Assembly: GCA_002361335.1 (NCBI GenBank)
Contig: DESS01000024.1
Span: 1-19,396, forward strand
DNA: 19,396 bases
Direction of reading: 5' to 3'
DNA from: Richelia sp. UBA3308
GTDB taxonomy: Bacteria; Cyanobacteriota; Cyanobacteriia; Cyanobacteriales; Nostocaceae
In this document: positions 1 through 7,140 of the stretch, piece by piece
Numbering within the stretch: position 1 is the stretch's first letter
How the letters are laid out: every line of letters begins with the position of its first letter
Notes under the pieces: model-generated
What the model saw: only the letters and a program-made list of their open reading frames with translations
The model's database searches: none
What the model was told of the DNA's origin: nothing
Program-made: the position numbers and the translations under genes

Positions 1-400
1 ACTAATAAATTAAAACTTAATATCTTTTAGCGGGAAAGGAGTATTATTTTGCCTTCGCGTAAGCCGCATCCTACAGATGAACAGCTTTGCTGCGGCGTTC
101 GCAAAAATCCTTAAAGTTTTTGATTTATTCAATATTTTTGGCCCGCGAAATTTTCAAAATCGTCGCGATGTGAGATAATAATGTCATGAAAGTGAATGTC
201 TAATAATGGGAATCTGTGTAAAAATTTTAAAAACTAAAATATTCCCATTATATAAAATAGCTTTAAAAAAATAATATCACAAAACTGTCACCTTAAAAAA
301 AAAGTGCGATTTTTACGTGCAAAGTATAATAAAGCACTAAATATAGAGAAAACAAATATTTTTACTTAGATAATCCATGTGGATAACCGAAAACCATATA

Positions 401-425
401 GAGACGTTGCGGCGAGCAACGTCTC
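401..425. repeat. Perfect 10-bp inverted repeat (hairpin)
   Basis: GAGACGTTGC and GCAACGTCTC pair perfectly around a 5-base loop. Hairpins with this stem are common dispersed repeats in cyanobacterial genomes. It lies about 130 bases beyond the stop of minus-strand patB and could help end that transcript, but on the minus strand it is not followed by a T-run, so it is not called a terminator. Confidence 0.6.
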
Positions 426-481
426 AAAATCTAAATTCAAGAATATCAATAGGCAATGACAAAAATTGAGTAGAATACATT

Positions 482-511
482 CTTGTGGTAGGGGCATCTG
501 TGCCCGTAGGA
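482..511. repeat. Short dispersed hairpin repeat (GGGCA/TGCCC)
   Basis: GGGCA-TCTG-TGCCC forms a small hairpin at 492-505 inside the unit CTTGTGGTAGGGGCATCTG followed by TGCCCGTAG. A related unit in the opposite orientation lies at about 10049-10070 (CGGGCAAGGATGCCCGTACC followed by ACAAG). The two are copies of one dispersed intergenic repeat. Confidence 0.5.
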
Positions 512-558
512 ATTCTACTAATTTTCCTTGTATTGGACTCAAGAGAAATTCGGGATAT

Positions 559-2148
559 TCAAGCTATTTGTAGCACTCGACGTAGAACTAATTGATCATC
601 TATTTTAACTTTCAGACGACCATTTTCTATATCCCGAATCCAACTTTGACTTTTACCCATCAACTTGGCTAACTCCCTTTGAGAAAGACTCAAATTATTC
701 CTTGCCAAACGTATTTGTTCGCCAAGCAAACCACCTGCTGTTTTAATAGTTGTTCTTTTTTTATTGGTTTGCTGCTGTTTTTTTCTGCCACTTAGATTTG
801 GCTGATCCCATTCTCGTGAAAGTTCAAAAGATAAAATCCGGGCATTCATCAGCATTTTCCATTTACCACGGGGGCTTACATCAGTTAACCTTCTTCCTCC
901 ATTGCCATCGTTGATCCAAAATTCTATAGCTTCATCTGGATCTTCCGGAATATCGGCTAATTTTGCCCACAATGGTTGAATAGCTGGTGGATAAGTAACT
1001 GGATCGAAAATAGGTTTCATTCCATAGTGAGACAAAGTTTCTAAATCGCTTTCAAAAGTTCGCAGCAGTCGTTTTCGCTCCTCCCTTTTTCTACAAGCAA
1101 TTGCCACTTTGCGATCGCCATAGGCAATACGCATTAATGTGGGTACTGTAATGCGTTGTTGTTTACCCATTTTGGTTTTAAACATCAACCACATCATCAG
1201 CCTCGCCGCACCTTCGTGTTGCTGCCAAATACTCATAACCGTAGTCAGCAAAGATTTGGGCAAGTTACCGTATTGATAAAAAGCAGTTCGCTGTTTACAA
1301 GCTTCCTTATTTAAAAAATATTTTGCCCAGATACCGGCTTTGACTCTGAATGTTAAACCAATAAGATATTTACACCCAAGTTCGTCTTGTTGGAAATGAT
1401 GCACAATTCCTAGCAAATGCCACAAGCAAGTTTTTTCCAAAGAAATGGGCTTGATTCGTCCACAAGCAGGTAAATCAATGGAAATAAGTAAAGAACAAAC
1501 TTGCTGTACTAAACTTTTCATCAAAGCCAACTTCGTGGTTTTATTCAAGTCTTTGCGTTTCTCTAACCCTAAATACTTCTCGATTTGCTTGTCATCTATA
1601 ACAAACTCTTCCTCCCAAGGTTTGTCTGAGAAAGTCGCATAAGCTGCAAAAATTAAATGTACACAAGCCGCTCGAATATCAAGAGCTTCAACAGCTTCCA
1701 AATCTGTAGCAAGTTCATATCCGTCAGGGGAACTATTAATGTGAAAAGCAATTTTTCCCTTGCCTTGATTTATCTGCTTGCTATAATGCACCATTATACT
1801 TTCATCAACTTCCCAAGGTAAAGATGTCCGTTGAGACAAAACATTACAAGCTTCCCAAACCGGAATACCCGATGCAAAAGGATTACTCTTACCATTAAAA
1901 AATAAATCTGAACTAGTTAATTCTCTGTCATTAATCTTACATCTTCCTTTTTTAACTTGTAATGGTATCGGGGATTTATTTGGACAGGCTGATACACACT
2001 GGGGTTCGGAATAATAACCCTCACAATTGTTACATAAATGAGGGTCGATCCAATATTCGCCATTGTCGATTTTGATAGCACCTGTTGGACACTGAAAACG
2101 ACATTTGTCGCATCCAGCGCAACTGTTGTTAGAAATTGTATAAGGCAT
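559..2148 (-). CDS. patB: PatB/CnfR-type nif and heterocyst transcription regulator (ferredoxin + HTH)
   Basis: The N-terminus is a bacterial 2[4Fe-4S] ferredoxin-like domain. Counted from an upstream GTG at 2163, C15, C18, C21 and C25 form CxxCxxCxxxC, and C44, C47, C56 and C60 form the second cluster. The C-terminus (about residues 480-534) is an XRE/Cro-type helix-turn-helix (QRELAKLMGKSQSWIRDIEN). The middle 400 residues match no domain I recognise. This order and length (about 530 residues) fit PatB, also called CnfR, the Fe-S-bearing activator needed for nif expression and diazotrophic growth in heterocystous cyanobacteria. The Fe-S clusters are thought to restrict its activity to low oxygen. 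The ATG at 2148 is chosen because the sequence MPYTIS directly precedes the ferredoxin fold; the in-frame GTG at 2163 is the alternative. Its position beside coxB/coxA matches the patB-cox2 neighbourhood of Anabaena. Confidence 0.9.
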   Translation of the reverse strand: MPYTISNNSCAGCDKCRFQCPTGAIKIDNGEYWIDPHLCNNCEGYYSEPQCVSACPNKSPIPLQVKKGRCKINDRELTSSDLFFNGKSNPFASGIPVWEACNVLSQRTSLPWEVDESIMVHYSKQINQGKGKIAFHINSSPDGYELATDLEAVEALDIRAACVHLIFAAYATFSDKPWEEEFVIDDKQIEKYLGLEKRKDLNKTTKLALMKSLVQQVCSLLISIDLPACGRIKPISLEKTCLWHLLGIVHHFQQDELGCKYLIGLTFRVKAGIWAKYFLNKEACKQRTAFYQYGNLPKSLLTTVMSIWQQHEGAARLMMWLMFKTKMGKQQRITVPTLMRIAYGDRKVAIACRKREERKRLLRTFESDLETLSHYGMKPIFDPVTYPPAIQPLWAKLADIPEDPDEAIEFWINDGNGGRRLTDVSPRGKWKMLMNARILSFELSREWDQPNLSGRKKQQQTNKKRTTIKTAGGLLGEQIRLARNNLSLSQRELAKLMGKSQSWIRDIENGRLKVKIDDQLVLRRVLQIA

Positions 2149-2452
2149 AAGGCTTATTGCCACTTAACTTCTTGCGATGTTTGGCTCAAGTCTTACTTAG
2201 ATGTGTTTTTTACTCTACTAACACCACACTTGACGATAAGAATAATGGTGTTCTTATCGCAATTCTGACTCACATCTATATATGTACTCCTGATTAACAA
2301 TAGGTTAATCAATTTTGGATTTTCGATTTATGATTTTGGATTGAACTCTATGAATCAATTCAGGGGCTTGAAGATGCTGGGATTTACTATCAAGTTGAAA
2401 CTAGTACAGTGAGTACGTAAAGGGCGCACCTGTTTCGCCCATGTTGAAACTC

Positions 2453-2495
2453 GTATCCTATAATACTTATTACCTTGATACTTTTGACTTACCCT
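2453..2495. promoter_or_regulatory. Candidate NtcA-activated promoter
   Basis: GTATCCTATAATAC matches the NtcA consensus GTA-N8-TAC exactly (2453-2466). On the plus strand TACCCT (2490-2495) fits the cyanobacterial -10 form TAN3T, with 23 bases between, which is the usual class II NtcA spacing. NtcA is the nitrogen-control activator that starts heterocyst development. The site is nearly symmetrical, so it could also act toward patB, whose start is about 300 bases away; no equally good -10 box is seen in that direction. A GTA-N8-TAC match is expected by chance about once in 4 kb, so this is tentative. Confidence 0.3.
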
Positions 2496-2783
2496 CAGCG
2501 GTACTAGTTGCTCTGAAATCATTCATAGTTTAATCCAAAATACAAAATCTAAAATCTAAAATTTTTTAGTCACCTAACGATGAAGTATTAACCCGAGCCT
2601 ATATTTCAATCTTCATTATTTATAGTTTTCATAAAGATATTAAAAAGTTTTGTTCGTAATGAGCGATGAAGGATTTTTTATCTTTTTCCTAAAAGATTTA
2701 ACGTTAATTCTCAATATGAAAATAGCAAAATTATTCAAATCCTTCTTTCCAGAATGCTTGAAAAGTGATATCAAACTACTCCC

Positions 2784-2852
2784 TTGAGGGCATCCCCCTA
2801 AATCCTCCTAAAAAAAGGGGGATAAAACCCTCCTTTATAAGGAGAGGGATAA
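2784..2852. repeat. Dispersed GGGGG/CCTCC repeat with hairpin potential
   Basis: The stretch CATCCCCCTAAATCCTCC, then an A-run and GGGGGAT, then CCCTCCTTTATAAGGAGAGG, can form two hairpins. Similar C-rich/G-rich units are widespread between cyanobacterial genes; a related one is at 18281-18305. Function is unknown. Confidence 0.45.
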
Positions 2853-3156
2853 CCCCAAAAAATAGTAAAAAACAATACTGATTAAAGATCCTCTCAAAGA
2901 ACAATTCAATCACGAATAATCTTAGTTTATTCAATCTTTTATTCAGCTTTATTTGAGTCTATCTAATATCTTAACACATTCTTCATGTATGCTTCACATT
3001 TTTTTTACGATTTATTTATTTTTTAGAATTGAATAATTAATGAGTATTTAATACTAGATTTAAGTGATTTCTACTATTACAGTTGTAATATTATTTTATA
3101 GAACGCATTTATAGAAAGCAAATTGGAAGAGTTAAAAATAAAGCACTGTTACGTCG

Positions 3157-3184
3157 GTAACTTAAACAGCAGTAAATAAGTTAC
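3157..3184. repeat. 8-bp inverted repeat GTAACTTA/TAAGTTAC
   Basis: A perfect 8-bp stem with a 12-base loop. An overlapping smaller palindrome, GTTACGTCGGTAAC, lies at 3149-3161. It could be an operator or an RNA hairpin; nothing in the sequence decides between these. Confidence 0.4.
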
Positions 3185-3374
3185 TAGAGGGGTGTCTCTT
3201 ATATCCGAGAAACTAACAAAAAGTTTGATATAAACTAATTTTTTATTTCAAAATAGTCTAAATTGAACAAATTTAGATTTGTCATTGGTATAGTCTTATT
3301 AATATATTTGGTATTTGATAATTAATTATTCTATAAAACTAATTTATGGTAAAATTTAGCGGCTTCAAAATTTA

Positions 3375-3446
3375 AATAGTAAATTGAAGTAAATTGAATA
3401 AAATTAAATAAAATTAAATTTAATTTTTAATTTATAATTTACTATT
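3375..3446. repeat. 11-bp AT-rich inverted repeat enclosing further palindromes
   Basis: AATAGTAAATT (3375-3385) and AATTTACTATT (3436-3446) are perfect reverse complements. The sequence between them is almost entirely A and T and contains nested palindromes (AAATTAAATTTAATTT). The whole could fold as a long weak hairpin, or it may be an AT-rich relic of a mobile element. Confidence 0.4.
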
Positions 3447-3861
3447 GGTAATTAAGTTATGCTGAAATTATGAATGGGGAAGTTTAAATGTAAAACTTTA
3501 ATTTATCCCCAGTTTCGTGTTGTTTAGATATATCTAACCTAATCTAAGATGCACTTTTCCGAAGCTATTTTCGCAATCTTTTGCCATCAGATTATCGGAG
3601 AAGCATTATTGACTGTATGGGTGAAAGAAGATTGAATATTGACTTATATCTATAGACTAATGTAAACAGTCAACCACTTTGGGGAATTCAAAAGTCAATA
3701 GATTGATATTCAAATCCTTCACTATAGAACATGTAAAACAGATATTACAGCATAAATTATAAAAATGCATTTAAAGGGTAGCGAAATAAACTAAACAATA
3801 AAGTATCTTATTGCTAACTTGGTGTAGCAGAGGAAATGAAACCCAATTATATAAATATCCT

Positions 3862-3900
3862 TTTATGCTTTTGATCGTAGAGTCAATTAAAAAGCATAAA
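3862..3900 (+). promoter_or_regulatory. Hairpin immediately before a strong Shine-Dalgarno
   Basis: TTTATGCTTTT (3862-3872) pairs perfectly with AAAAGCATAAA (3890-3900) around a 17-base loop. The hairpin ends four bases before AGGAGG at 3904. In an mRNA coming from upstream it would sit directly before that ribosome binding site, so it may be part of a 5' leader of the cox operon. This role is inferred only from position. Confidence 0.35.
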
Positions 3901-3903
3901 TCT

Positions 3904-3928
3904 AGGAGGTAATATCATGTCCGTTTAA
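3904..3928 (+). promoter_or_regulatory. Orphan Shine-Dalgarno with a three-codon ORF
   Basis: AGGAGG (3904-3909) stands seven bases before an ATG (3917) that opens only ATG-TCC-GTT-TAA. The ATG itself belongs to the left terminal repeat of the inverted-repeat element at 3912-4082. The simplest reading is that the element inserted just after the ribosome binding site of a former gene, possibly coxB, and parted it from its coding sequence. A leader mini-ORF is the alternative. Confidence 0.4.
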
Positions 3929-4082
3929 ACAACCGTCATTGTTCACTACGTGAAGCAATTCCCTTCGTATTGCGTTAGCCGCAGCAAAGCTGAACGCGAA
4001 GCGTGCCCGTAGGGCTTATGCTAATCGTTACTCCGTTCCACTCGCTTCGGATGTATTATGGGTAATTTGGCGGACATCATAT
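3912..4082. mobile_element. MITE-like element with imperfect terminal inverted repeats
   Basis: The ends are ATATCATGTCCG (3912-3923) and CGGACATCATAT (4071-4082), inverted copies with one mismatch in 12. The 171-bp interior has no ORF and holds a GC-rich repeat (GCCGCAGCAAAGCTGAACGC). A related end, differing at few positions over about 27 bases, lies at 7746-7772. Short size, terminal repeats and a second copy point to a non-autonomous insertion element mobilised by a transposase elsewhere. No clear target-site duplication is visible. It sits about 95 bases before coxB, so it is probably part of the 5' leader. Confidence 0.5.
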
Positions 4083-4178
4083 AAATTGGTAAATTGAAAA
4101 TCTTGACATCAGAGTAAACAAAGAGATTCAGATTTAATTCATCACTCTTCTTGCATGAACTCTATACAGCAGGTAGCT

Positions 4179-5165
4179 ATGCAACAAATTCCTGTTTCAT
4201 TATTAACCCTAATTGCTGGATCTTTAGTAACACTTGTAGGTTTGTGGGTTAGTCAAACTCATAATCTATTACCAGTACAAGCATCCCAGCAAGCCCCTTT
4301 GGTAGACGGCTTCTTTAATCTCATGTTCGCGATCGCTATTGCTTTATTTTTGGTGGTTGAAGGAACTATCCTAGTTTTCGCTATTAAATTTCGTAAGCCT
4401 AAAGACGATCATACAGATGGAGCGCCAATTGAAGGTAATGTACCTTTAGAGATATTTTGGACTGCAATTCCTACCGTGATTGTTTTTGCTTTAGGTATCT
4501 ATAGCGTAGATGTTTACAAGCAAATGGGAGGATTGGAATCAACAACCCCTGCTGCTGTTGAGAGTCACGAATATTCTGATAATGGAAGCGCAATTGCAGC
4601 AACAATTAGCGAAGCCCCTTCAATATCAGAAGATACAGCGCCTTTAAGCAATAAGAAGATTGGTATTAAAGGCTCACCCGCACAGCAAAATAAAGCAGCA
4701 GATTTAGTTGTAGATGTTACGGGAATGCAATTTGCTTGGATATTTAACTATCCCGAAGACAACATCACATCTGGTGAGTTGCATATTCCAGTAGGGGCTG
4801 ACGTACAGTTGAATATTGCAGCAACAGACGTAATTCACGCATTTTGGGTACCACAATTCCGCTTGAAGCAAGATGCAATTCCCGGAATGTCTACAGAATT
4901 ACGATTTGTCGCCACCAAAACAGGAACCTATCCGGTAGTTTGCACGGAATTATGCGGCGGTTATCATGGCTCAATGAGAACTCAAGTAATAGTTCATACT
5001 GCCGAAGAATATCAAAGTTGGTTACAAGAAAACCGGATTGCACAACAACAAGAGTTAGAAACTGTTGCAGTTAACCCCGCACAATTATCACCATCGGAAT
5101 ACCTTACTCCCTACAGTTCCGATATGGGCATTAACTCAGCAACTCTAGCTCAAATTCAAAAATAA
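4179..5165 (+). CDS. coxB: Cytochrome c oxidase subunit II (probable heterocyst cox2 copy)
   Basis: Subunit II of the aa3-type terminal oxidase takes electrons from cytochrome c6 or plastocyanin through its CuA centre. Counted from an ATG at 4155, membrane helices lie at about 14-33, 53-78 and 98-117. The exposed domain starts at about 183 and carries all CuA ligands: H228, then C263, E265, C267, H271 and M274 in CTELCGGYHGSM. A low-complexity linker (about 127-182) separates helices and domain, and the tail after 290 is variable. The ATG at 4179 (MQQIPVSL) is preferred because AGGT lies just before it and nothing purine-rich precedes the ATG at 4155. The gene starts the cox operon, followed 114 bases later by coxA. 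Assignment to cox2 rather than cox1 rests on the neighbouring patB. Confidence 0.92.
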   Translation: MQQIPVSLLTLIAGSLVTLVGLWVSQTHNLLPVQASQQAPLVDGFFNLMFAIAIALFLVVEGTILVFAIKFRKPKDDHTDGAPIEGNVPLEIFWTAIPTVIVFALGIYSVDVYKQMGGLESTTPAAVESHEYSDNGSAIAATISEAPSISEDTAPLSNKKIGIKGSPAQQNKAADLVVDVTGMQFAWIFNYPEDNITSGELHIPVGADVQLNIAATDVIHAFWVPQFRLKQDAIPGMSTELRFVATKTGTYPVVCTELCGGYHGSMRTQVIVHTAEEYQSWLQENRIAQQQELETVAVNPAQLSPSEYLTPYSSDMGINSATLAQIQK

Positions 5166-5279
5166 GGGAGTCAGGAGTAAGTAGTGAGGAGTTTAAGGTT
5201 TGAATTTTTTTCTCCCCTTGTCCCCTTCCTTGTCTCCCCCAAGACAATCGAAAATCGTAAATCTAAAATCTAAAATCGA

Positions 5280-5609
5280 ATGACGCAATTAGAACATCCA
5301 CAAAATACTGCTAACAAAAGTGAAGTGGTTGCTCATGCTCATCCAGAAGCATGGAAATGGTATCACTATTTCACCTTTAATGTAGACCATAAGGTAATTG
5401 GTATCCAATACCTAGTTACAGCGTTTATTTTCTATCTCATCGGTGGATTGATGGCTGTAGCCATGCGGGCTGAATTAGCTACACCAGATGCAGATGTACT
5501 CGATCCCAACCTGTATAATGCTTTTCTCACCAATCATGGAACAATCATGATTTTAAATTGGATTTGTAGGTGCCGCGATCGTATCAGAGTTGTTGATGAT
5601 TGGTGTTAG
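5280..5609 (+). CDS. coxA: Cytochrome c oxidase subunit I, 5' part only; interrupted by an element
   Basis: Only the first 91 codons match the catalytic subunit of heme-copper oxidases (normally about 540-580 residues). The N-terminal segment HPEAWKWYHYFTFNVDHKVI, the first membrane helix (about 41-62) and NHGTIMI of the second helix are present, including H86, the likely low-spin heme ligand. After ATG-ATT (5547-5552) the family sequence (normally FLWIVP-like) is lost. Eighteen unrelated codons follow (LNWICRCRD onward), ending in TAG at 5607. No other part of coxA is in the window. The break is abrupt, with no decay before it, as expected for an intact gene split by a developmentally excised element rather than a degenerate pseudogene. 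Until excision restores the frame, this oxidase cannot be made. Confidence 0.85.
   Translation: MTQLEHPQNTANKSEVVAHAHPEAWKWYHYFTFNVDHKVIGIQYLVTAFIFYLIGGLMAVAMRAELATPDADVLDPNLYNAFLTNHGTIMILNWICRCRDRIRVVDDWC
5544..5560. other. Left border (att site) of the coxA-interrupting element
   Basis: CoxA similarity ends at about 5552, within ATCATGATTTTAAATTG. Elements of this class recombine between short direct repeats, one at each border, so the core should be a few bases around ATGATTTT and should recur where coxA resumes beyond the window. The exact core cannot be set without the right border. Confidence 0.6.
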
Positions 5610-7030
5610 TGGTGAACAGGTTAATTGTCGGATATTGCCGTGTCAGTAGCAAGCAGCAATTTACAGATGGTCATGCACTGGAACGATATATTGATGCTTT
5701 AATTAAATATGGAATACCGCAGAGTTTAATTTATTTCGATGTTGAAACAGGTATAAGTGATACTCGTGAGGGCTTTGGTGCTGTTCTTGATTTGGTAAAA
5801 GCTAATCGTGTAAGTCAAGTTGTTATCCCTAATTTTGACCGTTTAACTCGCAGTCCTTTACAATGGGAGCAAGCAAGGGAACTGTTTACGAAACATGAGG
5901 TACAAATCAAGTTCCTTGAGGATGGAGAGTTGGATTTAACCTCTCCCGATGGACTATTTACAGGAAGGATAAAAGCTGCATTAGCGGCGCAGGTTCGAGA
6001 CAGATTGAGAAGTCATTCAATCGCCGGGCACGCGAAACATCGAGAGCGGGAGGAGCCATATAAGCCAATTTTTGGATATATCAAAATTGATGGCGCAATT
6101 CTTCCCAATCAATCTCTATATCCAAAGAGTGATTTAACTTATTTTCAGGTTGCTAGAAAGTTAGTAAATTTTTTCCTTGAATGTAAATCTTTAGGTAAAA
6201 CTCTAGACAATTTTAAACAGCAATTTTACTTACACCCAGCTAGTTATGGGGGGAAGATTCACCTCAAAGCTCCTTCTAGTAGCACGGGAGTAAGAAGTTG
6301 GCTGCTTAACGCTCAGTTAAGGGGAAAACTGCAATATCTTTCCTTTGGACATAAAACACCACAAATAATTATTGATAGTGTACATGAACCATTAATCAAC
6401 GAAGATGAATGGCTGATTATTAAATCTATTTTTGACGACAATAAAACTCGTAAAAAAGGTGTTAGCTGTGACAAATTGAAAAACCCTCTTAGTGGTGTCG
6501 CTCGATGTGGAAATTGTGGTGGAGCAATGTCAATGAAGGTGAATTACAAAAACAAAGCGGGGGAGTGGGGAAGATTTTTGACTTGTAGGAATGCAAGAAG
6601 CAGAAACGAACGCTGCAAACCAATTTATGCAAGAACCTATAAACTGACGTTAGATAAAGCCGAAAAGATAGTACAAAGCGCACTCATAGAGCGATCGCAA
6701 CAAATAGCAAAATTGGTTGCAACGGAAGACAAGAAAGCAAGTAATCCTAAAATTGAGGAACTTGAACGCTCAATACAAATGTTACAGCAATTAAACGACC
6801 CAGATTTATATGATGTAATTGAGAAGAAACGGACTCAACTATTTTTGCTCCAAGAAAGTGAAAAGCAAGAAACTGCTGAATCTTCTGAAAAGATTAAATT
6901 ATTGCAGTATATGCAGCACCCTGATTTTTGGGAAGGTATGACAACCTATGAGCGCAATTTAGTCTATCGAGAATTGATCGAAGTGGTTTGGTGCGATCGC
7001 GGTAAGGTTGAGGTTGTACCTAAAATTTGA
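5600..7030 (+). CDS. Large serine site-specific recombinase (XisF-like element excisase)
   Basis: The N-terminal resolvase domain carries the catalytic motif GYCRVS (nucleophile S16 counting from 5600) and the FDRLTRS motif (R81, R84). A recombinase domain follows (about 150-290), then a zinc ribbon with C303, C306, C329 and C339, and a coiled-coil-like C-terminal part. At 476 residues it has the build of XisF and relatives, which cut elements out of heterocyst genes. It begins about 50 bases inside the element border. The codon before 5600 is a stop, so the start is one of TTG 5600 or GTG 5603, 5609 or 5612. GTG 5609 overlaps the TAG of truncated coxA by one base (TAGTG), and no Shine-Dalgarno is visible, which suggests translational coupling to coxA. 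Its last 23 codons are repeated at 19278. Family assignment is firm; action on coxA is inferred from position. Confidence 0.9.
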   Translation: MVLVVNRLIVGYCRVSSKQQFTDGHALERYIDALIKYGIPQSLIYFDVETGISDTREGFGAVLDLVKANRVSQVVIPNFDRLTRSPLQWEQARELFTKHEVQIKFLEDGELDLTSPDGLFTGRIKAALAAQVRDRLRSHSIAGHAKHREREEPYKPIFGYIKIDGAILPNQSLYPKSDLTYFQVARKLVNFFLECKSLGKTLDNFKQQFYLHPASYGGKIHLKAPSSSTGVRSWLLNAQLRGKLQYLSFGHKTPQIIIDSVHEPLINEDEWLIIKSIFDDNKTRKKGVSCDKLKNPLSGVARCGNCGGAMSMKVNYKNKAGEWGRFLTCRNARSRNERCKPIYARTYKLTLDKAEKIVQSALIERSQQIAKLVATEDKKASNPKIEELERSIQMLQQLNDPDLYDVIEKKRTQLFLLQESEKQETAESSEKIKLLQYMQHPDFWEGMTTYERNLVYRELIEVVWCDRGKVEVVPKI

Positions 7031-7077
7031 CCGTTTTCTCGGAGCCTTTGTAATTCTTGCTCGATTGTTACACCTTT
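6959..7077. repeat. Direct repeat, copy 1 (recombinase 3' end plus downstream DNA)
   Basis: These 119 bases recur at 19278-19396 with four mismatches, all in the first 27 bases; the remaining 92 or so are identical. The unit covers the last 23 codons and stop of the recombinase and about 47 bases beyond. Copy 2 is cut by the end of the window, so the repeat may be longer. Confidence 0.95.
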
Positions 7078-7140
7078 AGTCTCTAGGTGTTCGTCGAAGC
7101 GCTTGACGGCTTTCATGAGTATCTGAAGGGCTAATTTCAT
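6964..7140 (-). CDS. Small conserved-looking ORF convergent with the recombinase
   Basis: A 58-codon ORF starts at ATG 7140 (MKLALQILMKAVKRFDEHLE) and ends inside the recombinase 3' end, overlapping it by 67 bases. The first 38 residues are amphipathic and charged and read like a real helical protein (IEQELQRLRENGQ). The last 20 are antisense to the recombinase. The part of the ORF inside the repeat at 19278-19396 is kept open, with the same stop and one amino-acid change (S to F). I do not recognise the family. A recombination directionality factor would be about this size and place, but nothing in the sequence shows that; it could also be a remnant of a longer gene. Confidence 0.45.
   Translation of the reverse strand: MKLALQILMKAVKRFDEHLETKGVTIEQELQRLRENGQILGTTSTLPRSHQTTSINSR

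Larger units (their letters stand above)
1..558. other. Gene-free region downstream of patB
   Basis: No convincing gene is present. The stretch is AT-rich and holds pieces of dispersed cyanobacterial repeats: a GC-rich piece at about 50-110 that shares CAGCTTTGCTGCGG with the reverse complement of the inverted-repeat element at 3912-4082, a perfect hairpin at 401-425, and a short hairpin at 492-505. It lies 3' of the minus-strand patB gene. No hairpin followed by a T-run is visible, so the terminator of patB is not identified. Confidence 0.6.
2164..4154. other. Large intergenic region between patB and coxB
   Basis: About 2 kb without a credible gene, very AT-rich, separating the divergent patB and cox genes. 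It contains a candidate NtcA site (2453-2466), repeats of the CTAAAATCTAAAAT type (about 2540-2562), a C/G-rich dispersed repeat at about 2780-2850, several hairpins (3157-3184, 3375-3446, 3862-3900), a strong Shine-Dalgarno followed by a three-codon ORF (3904-3928), and a small inverted-repeat element (3912-4082). The promoters of both flanking genes must lie here, but no start site can be fixed from sequence alone. Confidence 0.6.

Noticed and set aside
401..425. Hairpin as a rho-independent terminator of patB
   Set aside because: The stem is perfect but no T-run follows in the direction of transcription, and the same stem is a common dispersed repeat in cyanobacteria.
2164..4154. A hidden gene in the 2-kb spacer between patB and coxB
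   Set aside because: All frames are broken by frequent stops; the longest open stretches have no start signal or protein-like composition.
5559..5660. Alternative frame after the coxA break reading GFVGAAIVSELLMIGVSG
   Set aside because: It looks hydrophobic and might suggest a frameshifted coxA, but it does not match the second or third helix of subunit I and it stops inside the recombinase start region.
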